Assembly (NCBI GenBank): GCA_900542945.1
Contig: UQPI01000014.1
Span: 1 to 45,190 of the forward strand
Reading direction: 5' to 3'
Length of the DNA stretch: 45,190 nucleotides
Source of the DNA: an uncultured Collinsella sp.
Lineage (GTDB): Bacteria; Actinomycetota; Coriobacteriia; Coriobacteriales; Coriobacteriaceae
A model generated the notes under the pieces. That model saw nothing but the letters and a program-made list of their open reading frames with translations. It had not been told where the DNA came from and made no database searches. The position numbers were made by a program, and so were the translations under genes. How positions within the stretch are numbered: the stretch's first letter is position 1; every line of letters begins with the position of its first letter. Shown piece by piece: positions 32,622 through 41,527 of the stretch.

Positions 32622-34202
32622 ATGAAAGAAAGCAAGCTCTACAGCGAGTTCCAGAGACTCGGCAAGGTGCTCATGGCGCCGGTCCTCCTCCTGCCCGTTT
32701 CCGGCATTTTGGTCGGTCTGGGCTCCGCCCTTTCCAATGCTAACCTCATCTCGCTCTGCCCGTTTTTGGGCACCGAGCCAATGGTGATCTTTAGCACGCT
32801 CATCAAAGCAGCCGGTAACGTTATCAATGGTAACATCTCGGTTCTCTTTGCGATCTGCATCGCCTACGGTTACGCCAAGGCCGAGAAGGCGACCGCCGCA
32901 CTCTCAGGCTTCATCGGCTACATGACCATGAACACGATCATGGGTCAGCTGCTTATCCTGCTGGGCACCATCGATCCCGCCAACCTGCAGACCGGTCAGA
33001 ACGCCATCCTGGGCGTAACCACACTCGACACCGGCGTATTCGGCGGCATCATCATCGGCTTGGTAGTCGCGTGGATCCACAACCGATTCTATAAGGTGCA
33101 GCTTCCGCCGGTGCTCGGCATCTTCAACGGCACACGCTGCGTCCCCGCCCTCACCGTCGTCTTCGCAAGCCTAGTGGGCGTTGCGCTCGCCTTCGTGTTT
33201 CCGTTTGTGCAAACCGGCCTAAAGGCCGCCTCGACACTCATCGATTCCACCGGGGTGTTTGGCGCGTTCATCTATGGCTTCTCCGAGCGCATGCTTCTGC
33301 CCTTCGGCCTGCATCATTTCATCTATCTGCCGTTTTTCTTCACTTCTTTGGGCGGTAGCATCCAGGTTGACGGCCAGACCGTCGAGGGTGCTGTCAACAT
33401 CTACAACGCCATGCTCAACACGCCCGGCATGATGTACGACATCGACATCTCAAAATACGTCATGAACGGCAAGGTGCTGTTCGCCATGTGCGGCCTGCCC
33501 GCGGCGGCGCTCGCCATCTACCACTGTGCCCGTCCCGAGAATAAGAAGAAGGTCGGCTCCCTCATGATCGCCGCCGTTATTCCGGCCGCCATCATGGGCA
33601 TAACCGAACCGCTCGAGTACTCCTTCCTCTTTGTAGCGCCCGTACTCTACGTGGTCCACGCCCTGCTGTGCGGCATCGCGTATGTACTCACCTACCTAGT
33701 ACAGTTCAATGTGCCCGGACCTTCCGCCTTCGGCGGACCGCTCCTCTCGTGGATCTTCAACGGCATCATGAACGCCGATAAAGGCTCCAACTGGTTCTGG
33801 CTTATTCCGCTCGGCATCGCTTACTTCGGGATCTATTACGTGCTGTTCCGCACCTTTATCAAGAAATTTGACCTCAAAACCCCGGGCCGCGAGGATGATG
33901 ACACGCAGGCAGCGGATGACACGTCGGCCATCGACTCCAAAGCACCTGTCCAGGTAAGCGAGCTCATCCCGCAGATCGTGGAAGCCGTGGGCGGCGCCGA
34001 TAACATCTCGGGTGTCAACGCCTGCTTCACTCGCCTGAGGCTCAGCCTCAAAGACACCGCCCTGGTCAAGGACGATAGCGTCTTCACCAAAGACCTCGGC
34101 GCCAGCGCCATCGTTCACGTTGGCGGCGGTGTTCAGATCGTTTACGGCAATAAAGCTTCTGTCTACAAAGTCGAAATGAGAGAATACTTGGGCATGGAAT
34201 AA
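32622..34202 (+). CDS. PTS EIICB, alpha-glucoside/maltose type, cassette A
   Basis: 526 aa. The EIIC domain (about 1-430, roughly ten hydrophobic segments) contains the substrate-site motif GITEPLEYSFLFVAP. A short acidic linker (REDDDTQAADDTS) leads to an EIIB domain (about 445-526) whose phosphorylated Cys is residue 468 in NACFTRLRL. The sugar enters phosphorylated and is the substrate of the adjacent GH4 enzyme. No EIIA is encoded, so a glucose-type EIIA elsewhere must donate phosphate. AAGGAA precedes the ATG. Confidence 0.94.
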   Translation: MKESKLYSEFQRLGKVLMAPVLLLPVSGILVGLGSALSNANLISLCPFLGTEPMVIFSTLIKAAGNVINGNISVLFAICIAYGYAKAEKATAALSGFIGYMTMNTIMGQLLILLGTIDPANLQTGQNAILGVTTLDTGVFGGIIIGLVVAWIHNRFYKVQLPPVLGIFNGTRCVPALTVVFASLVGVALAFVFPFVQTGLKAASTLIDSTGVFGAFIYGFSERMLLPFGLHHFIYLPFFFTSLGGSIQVDGQTVEGAVNIYNAMLNTPGMMYDIDISKYVMNGKVLFAMCGLPAAALAIYHCARPENKKKVGSLMIAAVIPAAIMGITEPLEYSFLFVAPVLYVVHALLCGIAYVLTYLVQFNVPGPSAFGGPLLSWIFNGIMNADKGSNWFWLIPLGIAYFGIYYVLFRTFIKKFDLKTPGREDDDTQAADDTSAIDSKAPVQVSELIPQIVEAVGGADNISGVNACFTRLRLSLKDTALVKDDSVFTKDLGASAIVHVGGGVQIVYGNKASVYKVEMREYLGME

Positions 34203-34228
34203 ATCCTGTCCCATAGCTTCACCACGAT

Positions 34229-34268
34229 GCTCCGGAGACGGCATATCCGCTCCGGGGCATTATTGTTT
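34229..34268 (+). terminator. Terminator between the cassette A PTS gene and its RpiR regulator
   Basis: TGCTCCGGA and TCCGGGGCA (one G-U) form a stem followed by TTATTGTTT. The regulator's ribosome-binding site GGAG follows directly. Confidence 0.7.
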
Positions 34269-34280
34269 GGAGTGATTTGA

Positions 34281-35081
34281 ATGTCGATGTACGAGGTCTA
34301 TTCGAACCTCAGGTCTTGTATCGAAGACGTCGAGAAGGGCGGCAGCCTTGACGCCCACATCGCACTCTACGCCCTTTCCCATCACGACGAGATCCCAGAG
34401 CTCTCAATAGAAGAACTTGCCCGCGCGTGCAATACATCGCCCGCGACCATCTCACGCTTCTGCAGGCGCGTGAACGGCTCGAGCTTTCGATCGTTCAAAG
34501 AGCAAGTTGACGACTTCAACGCTTGGCTCCAGCGTGAGACAACCGAGGCAAGGGCTCATAAGCAAATCGATATACCCTGGTATTTCGATATCGTAGAGAC
34601 CTCTTTGCTTGAAACAAAACGTCTGCTCACCGAGGATCGACTCGAGCAGGCCGTTGACTGGCTTCTCGATGCGCAAAATGTCTACGTATACGGAAGCTCA
34701 TTCTCCAATCTCGCCGCCCGCTCACTCTGCGAAAAGCTGAGCCGCGTAAACCGACTGTGCTTCTCATTCGGCTCCGTCAAGGGACAGGAGACGTCGCTCT
34801 GTCTGCTCCAACCCGACGACCTAACCATCTTTGTATCGTTCTCAGGGAAGACGAGCCACATCTTCAATCTTTACGTTGAGGCCAAGCGGCGAGGTTGCCG
34901 CGTTATTTGGATATCGAGCAACATGGCATTCGATAACAACGGGGCGCGCGAGCTCTTGCTACCCGTGAGCGCGGAGTCACTCAGCGAGTACTCGACCGCC
35001 TTGGTTGAGGGCATGAGCCTACAAAGCGCGGTTAACGCTCTGTATATCAGCTGTGCAAATCGACTTCGGGCGCAGCGCTAG
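34281..35081 (+). CDS. RpiR/MurR-family sugar-phosphate-responsive regulator, cassette A
   Basis: 266 aa. An N-terminal HTH (LSIEELARACNTSPATISRFCRRVNGSSFRSFKEQ, split over about 39-73) is followed by a SIS sugar-phosphate-binding domain (about 115-240; YVYGSSFSNLAARSLCEKL, FVSFSGKTSHIFN). Such regulators sense phosphorylated sugars, here likely the GH4 substrate or product, and control the cassette. It lies behind a terminator, so its level may be lower than that of the transporter. GGAG lies eight bases before the ATG at 34281. Confidence 0.9.
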   Translation: MSMYEVYSNLRSCIEDVEKGGSLDAHIALYALSHHDEIPELSIEELARACNTSPATISRFCRRVNGSSFRSFKEQVDDFNAWLQRETTEARAHKQIDIPWYFDIVETSLLETKRLLTEDRLEQAVDWLLDAQNVYVYGSSFSNLAARSLCEKLSRVNRLCFSFGSVKGQETSLCLLQPDDLTIFVSFSGKTSHIFNLYVEAKRRGCRVIWISSNMAFDNNGARELLLPVSAESLSEYSTALVEGMSLQSAVNALYISCANRLRAQR

Positions 35082-35205
35082 CCGCAAACACGCTAGAACC
35101 GAAAAGAACGCACCTCACCGTCACAAGGCGTCCGAATACACGATAGGCAGCGCCAAAAGAGAGCAGCGAGCACGTCATGTGCTTGCCCATTCACCCCAAA
35201 ACAGC

Positions 35206-35245
35206 ACAGGTCGGCGCCCGATTGAAGGATCGGACGCCGACCTGT
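35206..35245. terminator. Bidirectional terminator between converging cassettes A and B
   Basis: Perfect 11-bp arms ACAGGTCGGCG and complement, with a further inner CCGAT/ATCGG pairing. The plus side is followed by an AT-rich stretch and the minus side by GCTGTTTTG. It lies between the RpiR-A stop and the EIICB-B stop. Confidence 0.75.
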
Positions 35246-35273
35246 ATTAATCTTGATTGTGTGTTTGAGTCGT

Positions 35274-36836
35274 TTACTCCATACCCAGCAGCTCGCGCAT
35301 CTGAGTTGCGTAGTTAGATGCCATGTTGCCGTAGACAATCTGCACGCCGCCGTTAACATGCACGATGCCACGCGCTTCGAGCTTTTCGGTAAACTCGGCG
35401 TCATCAACTACCTTGTCACAGTCATTGAGCTGGATGCGCAGACGGGTGAAGCAGGCCTCGACAGACTTAATATTGTTGTCGCCGCCCACTGCCTCAACGA
35501 TGGCGGGAATGAGGTCGCTGATCACAGTCTTGGGAGCCTTTGCGGCCTCATCGTCGGACTCTTCCTCGCGGCCGGGAGTCTTAAGGTCCTTCTTAAGAAT
35601 GATGAACTTGAAGACGAAGTAGTACACCACGAAGTAGATGGGGCCGAGGAACAGGATAACCTGCCAGTTGGAGCCCTTGGCTGCACCCATAATGCCGTTA
35701 AAGATCAACGACAAGAGCGGGCCGCCGAAGGACGCGGAGCCAGCCACGTTGAATTGCAGGATATAGGTCAGCGCATAGGCAAGACCAGCCATGAGAGCGT
35801 GGAACACGTAGAGGATGGGCGCGATAAACAGGAAGGAGTACTCGAGCGGCTCGGTAATGCCGGAGAGGATGCAAGGCACCACGATGGCAATCATGAGCGC
35901 TGCGGTCTTCTTCTTGTTCTTGGGAAGCGCCGTCTTGTAGAAGGCGAGTGCAGCGCCAGGCAGGCCGAACATGGCGAAGATAACCTTGCCGTTCATGACA
36001 AAACGGCTGACCTCGATGTTAAACGGCGTGCTGGAAGAGCCCAGGATCGCGTTGTAGATATTGATAGCGCCCTGAACAGTCTGGCCGTCGATGGTCTCGA
36101 CGCCACCGAGCGACGTGAAGAAGAACGGCAAATAGACAAAGTGATGCAGGCCAAAAGGCAGGAGCATGCGCTCGCCGGCGCCGTAGACAAATGCACCAAA
36201 GGCACCCGTAGTCTTGATGAACTCGGACAGCGCACCGAGAGCGTTCTGAATAAACGGGAAAACAAAGGACATGACCAATGCGAGGATGCTGCATGAGAGC
36301 AGCGTCACCGCCGGGATAAAGCGCGTACCGTTGAAGATGGAGAACACGGCAGGCAGCTCAATCTTGTAGTAACGGTTATGCAACCATGCGACGATTGCGC
36401 CCACCAGAAGACCGCCGATAACGCCAGTGTCGAGCGTGGTGATGCCGAGGATCGTGCTCTGGCCCGTCGTAAGATTCGCGGGATCGATAACGCCAGTCGC
36501 CGTAAGGAACGTGCCCATCACGGAATTCATGCACATGTAGCCCAAAAAGCCACAAAGCGCCGCGGTAGCCTTCTCGGACTTGGCGAAGCCATAGGCGAGA
36601 CAAATCGAGAAGATAACCGGGATGTTGCTCATAACGATGCCGGCAGCGGCCTTGAGAATCGAAAAGAAGATCGCAAAGCCCGGAGCAGCAAGCCAGGGAA
36701 CAGCTGCCGTAAGGGTGGGGCTGGTAAAGGCATTGCCAAAGCCCTGAAGGATGCCGGCGATTGGCAGGATCAAGACAGGCGTCATGAGAACTTTGCCCAG
36801 GCGCTGGAACTTTGCCAGCAGCTCATCTTTGTTCAT
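35274..36836 (-). CDS. PTS EIICB, alpha-glucoside type, cassette B
   Basis: 520 aa, a paralogue of the cassette A transporter with the same EIIC-linker-EIIB order. GITEPLEYSFLFIAP is in EIIC, the linker is REEESDDEAAK, and the EIIB phospho-Cys is residue 462 in EACFTRLRI. Differences are spread over EIIC, consistent with a different preferred glucoside. No EIIA domain. The start at 36836 follows AAGAGGGG. It is transcribed after the cassette B GH4 gene, with a hairpin in the gap. Confidence 0.93.
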   Translation of the reverse strand: MNKDELLAKFQRLGKVLMTPVLILPIAGILQGFGNAFTSPTLTAAVPWLAAPGFAIFFSILKAAAGIVMSNIPVIFSICLAYGFAKSEKATAALCGFLGYMCMNSVMGTFLTATGVIDPANLTTGQSTILGITTLDTGVIGGLLVGAIVAWLHNRYYKIELPAVFSIFNGTRFIPAVTLLSCSILALVMSFVFPFIQNALGALSEFIKTTGAFGAFVYGAGERMLLPFGLHHFVYLPFFFTSLGGVETIDGQTVQGAINIYNAILGSSSTPFNIEVSRFVMNGKVIFAMFGLPGAALAFYKTALPKNKKKTAALMIAIVVPCILSGITEPLEYSFLFIAPILYVFHALMAGLAYALTYILQFNVAGSASFGGPLLSLIFNGIMGAAKGSNWQVILFLGPIYFVVYYFVFKFIILKKDLKTPGREEESDDEAAKAPKTVISDLIPAIVEAVGGDNNIKSVEACFTRLRIQLNDCDKVVDDAEFTEKLEARGIVHVNGGVQIVYGNMASNYATQMRELLGME

Positions 36837-36858
36837 GGGATACCCCTCTTAAAGAAAC

Positions 36859-36889
36859 GGGGCGTGCAGCTCTACAGCCCGCACGCCCC
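36859..36889 (-). terminator. Intercistronic hairpin between GH4-B and EIICB-B
   Basis: Perfect 9-bp GC arms GGGGCGTGC and complement; on the minus strand it is followed by GTTTCTTT. It may reduce expression of the transporter relative to the hydrolase. Confidence 0.65.
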
Positions 36890-36918
36890 ATAACAGTTAT
36901 CAAGCGCTATGGAACTAG

Positions 36919-38244
36919 CTACTTAAGCTCCGGCCAGTAATCCTTATTGGCCTCGATGAGCTTGTCGAGCACTTTGCGAGCCTTCTTTGCGTCGCCGACC
37001 AGACGATTAAGCGTGAGTGCCTGCAGAGCCTTCTCGTAGGAACCCTCCATCCAAGCCTCAACGGTCAGGCGCTCATAGGCGTACTGGTTCTCCATAAGGC
37101 CGCGATAGAAGGTACCGATCTTGCCAACAGCATAGGGCTGCGGGCCATTGGCGCCCACGCTTGCCGCGACCTCGACCATGGCGTCATCGGGCATGCCCTC
37201 GATAATGCCGTTGTTGGGCACGATGACAATGAAGGTCTTGTTGGTGTTGCGATAAATGGCCGAGGTGATTTCCACGATCATATCGCCATGAGCGTCGTTT
37301 TGCACAACCGAGGAGTTCTTTGCGGTACCGACTTCGGCAACGCGCTTGCACTCGGCGAATACGCGCTTCTCACGGCCGTTGATGACCTCGTCGGAGCGAG
37401 TGTAATCGGGGTCGAGGTGAGCAACCTTGTACTCGGGATACAGATAGTACTGCAGATAAGTGTTGGGCAGATAGTCGGGGAAGTCCTCGAGCATGTCCTT
37501 GACCATGGCGTAGGTATCAAGCCAGGACTGGTCACGCTGCTCGGCATCGGCAGGAAGGAAACCGTTCTTCTCCGTGTACTCCTTAATCTGCGGGACGAGG
37601 TCATGGCCCTCTTCATCGTAGATGTGCTTGAACCAACCGAAGTGATTGAGGCCAAAGTACACGGGCTGCGTCTTGCTCATATCGCGACCGAGCAGGCGAC
37701 CGTAAGAGCGCATGAGGTTGACGGGCTGGTCGCAGATGTTGAGGACGCGATGCTCATCGGGCAGGACGCGCTCGAGACCATATGCCACAATAGCAGCCGG
37801 GTTGGTGTAGTTGATAATCCACGCCTCCGGGCTATGAGCGCGAACGTCGTTGACGATCTCAACCATGTCATGCATGGAGCGCATACCGTAAGCCATGCCG
37901 CCAGGGCCCACCGTTTCCTGGCCGATGATTCCCATATGCAGCGGAATCTTCTCGTCCTTGCTGCGCATCTCGTAGCCGCCGGTACGAATCTGGCAGAGCA
38001 CGAAGTCAACGTCGGTGTAAGCCTCCTCCTTATCGGTGGTGTAACCAAACTCCACACCGGGCTCCTCCTCGGCGAAGAGGATCTTGCCAAACTCGCCGAT
38101 CGGGCGCTGGCGCTCGGCATCGATGTCATAGAGCATCACGCGGTTCAGCGGCAGAATGTCCATGTGCTTGGTCAGGGCTTTAAGAATGCCAGGGCACCAC
38201 GTGGAGCCGCCGCCAACGATCACAATATTGAGCTTATCCTTCAT
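36919..38244 (-). CDS. GH4 6-phospho-alpha-glucosidase, cassette B (CDQP variant)
   Basis: 441 aa, same family and length as the cassette A enzyme: NAD site GGGSTWCPG (11-19), IGQETVGPGG, NYTNPA, metal ligand Cys171 and Asp172, GLNHFGW with His201, and PNTYLQYYLYPE. The signature reads NICDQP rather than NICDMP. The alpha-type Cys-Asp pair is kept, so alpha-glucoside phosphate remains the best call, but the change next to the active site may alter aglycone preference. The ATG at 38244 follows GGAGGGAC. It is divergent from the RpiR-B gene. Confidence 0.91.
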   Translation of the reverse strand: MKDKLNIVIVGGGSTWCPGILKALTKHMDILPLNRVMLYDIDAERQRPIGEFGKILFAEEEPGVEFGYTTDKEEAYTDVDFVLCQIRTGGYEMRSKDEKIPLHMGIIGQETVGPGGMAYGMRSMHDMVEIVNDVRAHSPEAWIINYTNPAAIVAYGLERVLPDEHRVLNICDQPVNLMRSYGRLLGRDMSKTQPVYFGLNHFGWFKHIYDEEGHDLVPQIKEYTEKNGFLPADAEQRDQSWLDTYAMVKDMLEDFPDYLPNTYLQYYLYPEYKVAHLDPDYTRSDEVINGREKRVFAECKRVAEVGTAKNSSVVQNDAHGDMIVEITSAIYRNTNKTFIVIVPNNGIIEGMPDDAMVEVAASVGANGPQPYAVGKIGTFYRGLMENQYAYERLTVEAWMEGSYEKALQALTLNRLVGDAKKARKVLDKLIEANKDYWPELK

Positions 38245-38356
38245 GTTCCGTCCCTCCAGGGTTGGCTGATCGGTGTTCTCGAAGGCCTTGGGCTCCGCGG
38301 TTGTCCTCGGCTTGCTTCGTTTCGATTGTCATTTTGCGACATGAGATCATTTGCGA

Positions 38357-38387
38357 GTCCCCGTGTGGGCCAATGCGAAACGGGGAC
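38357..38387. promoter_or_regulatory. Inverted repeat in the divergent cassette B promoter region
   Basis: GTCCCCGT and ACGGGGAC (8-bp arms, 15-nt loop) lie between the divergent GH4-B and RpiR-B genes. This could be a regulator site or another palindromic repeat; nothing else is recognised in 38245-38542. Confidence 0.4.
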
Positions 38388-38542
38388 ACATGATTTCGCT
38401 CACAACACAGATATGTGTAGGCAAACACGCACGTTTGCCCAGTTCATGGGCAATAGGCAATCTTGACCGATTACCGATTTCTCACCTGGCAACACAAAGC
38501 GGTACCATATATACGGCGAGGTACGAGGGGCTGAAACATCTT

Positions 38543-39292
38543 ATGAAAGATCAAGAATCTTTTTATGATCATGTGCGAGCTGGCGAGAGCAAGCTCAACG
38601 ATCTCGAAAGCGAAATCATGCGCTACATCATCGAACTGCGCGATGATATTGACGATGTCACGCTTAAGAGCGTTGCTGAACGGTTCTTTGTCGCTCCCAA
38701 TACAATCGTCAGGCTTGCCCATAAGCTTGGCTTCTCGGGGTTTACGGAGCTCAAACAATCGTATTCCGCCTCGCTCGACCGCAATCGATTCACTATCGAG
38801 ACGCTTCCGCTCGACACCCAGCTCGTACAGACCAAAGATCTGCTTAACGACCAGGTCATCGATTCGGTCGTGAGCCTTATCCAGGACGCCTCGCATATCG
38901 TGTTCTTCTGCTCGGGCTTTTCGAAATACCCGTGCCTCGAAATGGCGGAAAAGCTCAAGATCATGGGCAAGAACACCGATACGCTCAGTGAACGCCATGT
39001 CATGAGGCATTACGCAGAACTCCTCGGCAAAAACGACCTGGTCTTCAGCGTTTCCGTAAGCGGCGAGACGCAGGTGTCTATTGACGCCACATCGATAGCC
39101 AAAACACGCGGATGCAAGGTTGTCACGCTCACCGGCTTTTCTCGGAATTCTCTCTCGAAACTAGCCGACTACCCTATCTACACGGTGCAAAAAGAAATCC
39201 GCTTGGGTGGCATGGACCTCGACAGTCGATTGATGTTCTATTACGTTTTCGAATTGATATTTGAACGTTACTTCAAACTGGCCAGGAAATAA
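38543..39292 (+). CDS. RpiR/MurR-family regulator, cassette B
   Basis: 249 aa from the ATG at 38543. HTH domain: VTLKSVAERFFVAPNTIVRLAHKLGFSGFTELKQ, split over about residues 36-69. SIS domain: HIVFFCSGFSKYPCLEMAEKL, FSVSVSGETQVSIDATSIAK. It is only distantly similar to the cassette A regulator. It is divergent from the GH4-B gene, a usual place for the controller of a divergent operon. The longer open frame to 38351 has no ribosome-binding site and would run through the inverted repeat. Confidence 0.88.
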   Translation: MKDQESFYDHVRAGESKLNDLESEIMRYIIELRDDIDDVTLKSVAERFFVAPNTIVRLAHKLGFSGFTELKQSYSASLDRNRFTIETLPLDTQLVQTKDLLNDQVIDSVVSLIQDASHIVFFCSGFSKYPCLEMAEKLKIMGKNTDTLSERHVMRHYAELLGKNDLVFSVSVSGETQVSIDATSIAKTRGCKVVTLTGFSRNSLSKLADYPIYTVQKEIRLGGMDLDSRLMFYYVFELIFERYFKLARK

Positions 39293-39384
39293 CGCTGGGT
39301 ACAAATCGCTGCCGTCTAGGTCCTTTCGCAAAATGATTCGCCCGCCGAGAGCGCAAACAGGCGAGGGGATAGCAGCGCTTCCTG

Positions 39385-39415
39385 ATGTGACAAAGGGGCT
39401 GTCCTTTTGCCACAT
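39385..39415. repeat. GTGACAAAGGGA palindrome family, copy 5
   Basis: ATGTGACAAAGGGGCTG then TCCTTTTGCCACAT, with two arm mismatches, downstream of the cassette B regulator and about 90 nt past its stop. Confidence 0.75.
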
Positions 39416-39527
39416 TGTCCGGCCATGTTTCATGTATTCGAAGTACACGAAATTGTCGAGTAAAACGATCGGACGCTAGTTTCTCGTCCATGCCCTCTCC
39501 TCGATCCTGTTTTCTTTGAAATATATG

Positions 39528-39559
39528 TCGTAAGACGTTATTATGTAATTGTCTTACGA
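39528..39559 (+). promoter_or_regulatory. Operator palindrome of the relB-yafQ pair
   Basis: TCGTAAGAC and GTCTTACGA are perfect 9-bp arms 14 nt apart, directly before the antitoxin ribosome-binding site, overlapping AT-rich promoter-like sequence. This is the expected site for autoregulation by a RelB/DinJ antitoxin. Confidence 0.65.
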
Positions 39560-39571
39560 AAGGAGATGGCC

Positions 39572-39835
39572 ATGAGTTCTGTTACCGTACGCGTTGACGA
39601 GCAGACCAAGCTCGACGCCTCCCGCATCGTCGAGGACTTTGGCTTCGACTTGTCTTCCGTCACCCGAGCTTTCTACCGCCAGATCGTGCGCGAGCGCCGC
39701 ATACCCTTGAACCTAGCCTATCCGGAGCCCAACGAGGAGAGTCTGCGAAGCATCCGCGAAGCCGACGAGATCATCGCAAAAGGCGGGCATGGCTACAAGA
39801 ACGCTGACGAGATGTTCTCCGCAATGGGACTCTAG
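39572..39835 (+). CDS. RelB/DinJ-family antitoxin
   Basis: 87 aa. The N-terminal ribbon-helix-helix (SSVTVRVDEQTKLDASRIVEDFGFDLSSVTRAFYRQIVRERRIP, split over residues 2-44) binds the operator; the C-terminal tail wraps the toxin. AAGGAG abuts an ATG at 39566 and is correctly spaced for the ATG at 39572, which I prefer. The toxin start lies two bases after this stop. This is a type II toxin-antitoxin module. Confidence 0.9.
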   Translation: MSSVTVRVDEQTKLDASRIVEDFGFDLSSVTRAFYRQIVRERRIPLNLAYPEPNEESLRSIREADEIIAKGGHGYKNADEMFSAMGL

Positions 39836-39837
39836 CG

Positions 39838-40128
39838 ATGTTGGAGATTCAGTTCACCCCGCAGTTCCAGAAGGATTCGAAGAGGCTGTCCAAGAAGCAC
39901 TACAACCTTGACCTGCTCAAGGAGGTTATCGACCTCGTTGCGGAAAACACCGATGAATCCAGGAGCATTTTGAGGCAACGGCACAATATGCACATGCTCA
40001 AAGGAAACTGGTCCGGCAGCAACGAGTGCCACGTTGCCAATGCCGGCGACTGGCTTGTCATCTGGAGAACGGGCAACGGTCTTGCGGTCTTCCAGAGAAC
40101 CGGTCCCCACGATGAGCTGTTTCGCTAA
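39838..40128 (+). CDS. YafQ-family mRNA interferase toxin
   Basis: 96 aa. It is a ribosome-dependent mRNA endonuclease of the RelE/ParE superfamily. The residues needed in E. coli YafQ are all present in order: HMLKG, ECHV, GDWLVIW and RTGPHDELF, giving the three catalytic His and the Asp. Translation is probably coupled to the antitoxin. The 254-nt region that follows, up to 40382, shows no gene. Confidence 0.92.
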   Translation: MLEIQFTPQFQKDSKRLSKKHYNLDLLKEVIDLVAENTDESRSILRQRHNMHMLKGNWSGSNECHVANAGDWLVIWRTGNGLAVFQRTGPHDELFR

Positions 40129-40382
40129 ATGATTATTCATCGCTCAGAGCAACAGAGACGCCATCTCCACTCAGCGTTAATGCGTGTCTAATCGCGCGTG
40201 CAGCAATTCCGATGGAAAGGAGCGCGTCGAGTTCGGCATGCTCGACCAAATCGCATCCTTAGATTAATGTCTGGAAAAGTCGGAATTTTCGCTTACGGAG
40301 CACGGACAGTCGTTACCTCGTGTGGAATACCCTGGGAGTATACTGGACGCTTATATTGACGAGCATAAGGAAAGGGGCAGCA

Positions 40383-41488
40383 ATGCCAAAACACGAGGAA
40401 CGCGTTTTGTCGCTTGACGGTCTTCGAGGGCTCGGGGCGCTGACGGTATTCCTGTACCACATCGATATTATGGTCAAACCATTCGGGGGGAGGGGGCAAG
40501 CCTCTTCCCCGGTAGCGCATCGGTTCTGATTTTTTTCATCTTGTCTGGCATAGTACTGTCCCTTGTTCCGTTTAAGCAAAAGGACGGCGGTAGGTACAAC
40601 TGGCCCGGCTACTATCCAAGAAGAATCATTCGCCTTTGCGCTCCGATGTTCGCGGCGATCGCGCTGGCTATCCCAGCGGGTTATGTGGCGTGGCACATGG
40701 GATCCACGTCGCGTTCCGCACTTGCCGTTGCCTATGACGCCGACCTGCCCACAATAATTCACGACATTCTTATGCAATTCGATGTGCTGTTCAATGTGTC
40801 CAATGGCGTCAACACCCTTTATGGTGCGCCCCTCGCACGAGTCGACTCCCCTATATGGTCTATGAGCTGGGAGCTTTGGTTCAGTCTCACGCTTCCATTG
40901 GCAATTTGGTGCATATCGCGTATTCGACGCCCTGGTTTTGCGGTCATAACGATATTCGCGGCGGTGTTTGTCTCGTATTGGTCGGGCTATTTTCCGCTGC
41001 GCCTAGGCCTCATGTTCTGGCTTGGCGTCATAATCGCCAAGCAATTCGATAAAATCAAAGCAATTAAGTTGGCTGCCCCTGTCGAGCTGGCACTGCTCAT
41101 TGTTCCCGTTGGCGTTATCGAGCTGTCGCTCGTATGGCATCCCAGTGGCATTGCCGAAGCACTGCTATCTACCACCATGAACGCCGCATGCATGACGGTC
41201 GTAGTGGTTTCGATTATCGATGGTTTTACACGCCGGGCGCTTAGCACGAGCCCGATGACTTTTTTGGGAAAGATATCGTATAGCTTGTATCTCACTCATG
41301 CCATCGTCATAGGAGGCCTCGCTGCCTTTTTACCCAAACTCGGAATTGCCACGCCGCATGCGATTGCCGCAGCCTCATTGCTCGTAAGCACGGTTGTTGC
41401 GATCGCGTTTTGGCGCGCGGTCGAGGTTCCCAGCATGAACCTATCGCGTTCGCTGGGTAAGTTGAAACCCGATGATACTATTCGCTAA
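40383..41488 (+). pseudogene. Acyltransferase-3 family membrane protein, frameshifted at a G tract
   Basis: The frame starting at 40383 (MPKHEERVLSLDGLRGLGALTVFLYH, with the family Arg and His; GGAAAGGGG before the ATG) ends at 40529. The homologous continuation runs in another frame from about 40492 (LFPGSASVLIFFILSGIVLS) to 41488 and carries the remaining membrane segments. The switch falls in CGGGGGGAGGGGGC (about 40484-40497): one extra G would restore a single frame of about 368 aa. Intact members are O-acyltransferases acting on surface sugars. This could be a true pseudogene, a phase-variable off state or a sequencing error. Confidence 0.85.
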
Positions 41489-41527
41489 GCTATTGAAAAA
41501 ACGGCTTCGCTCGGAATAGGAACCGTC

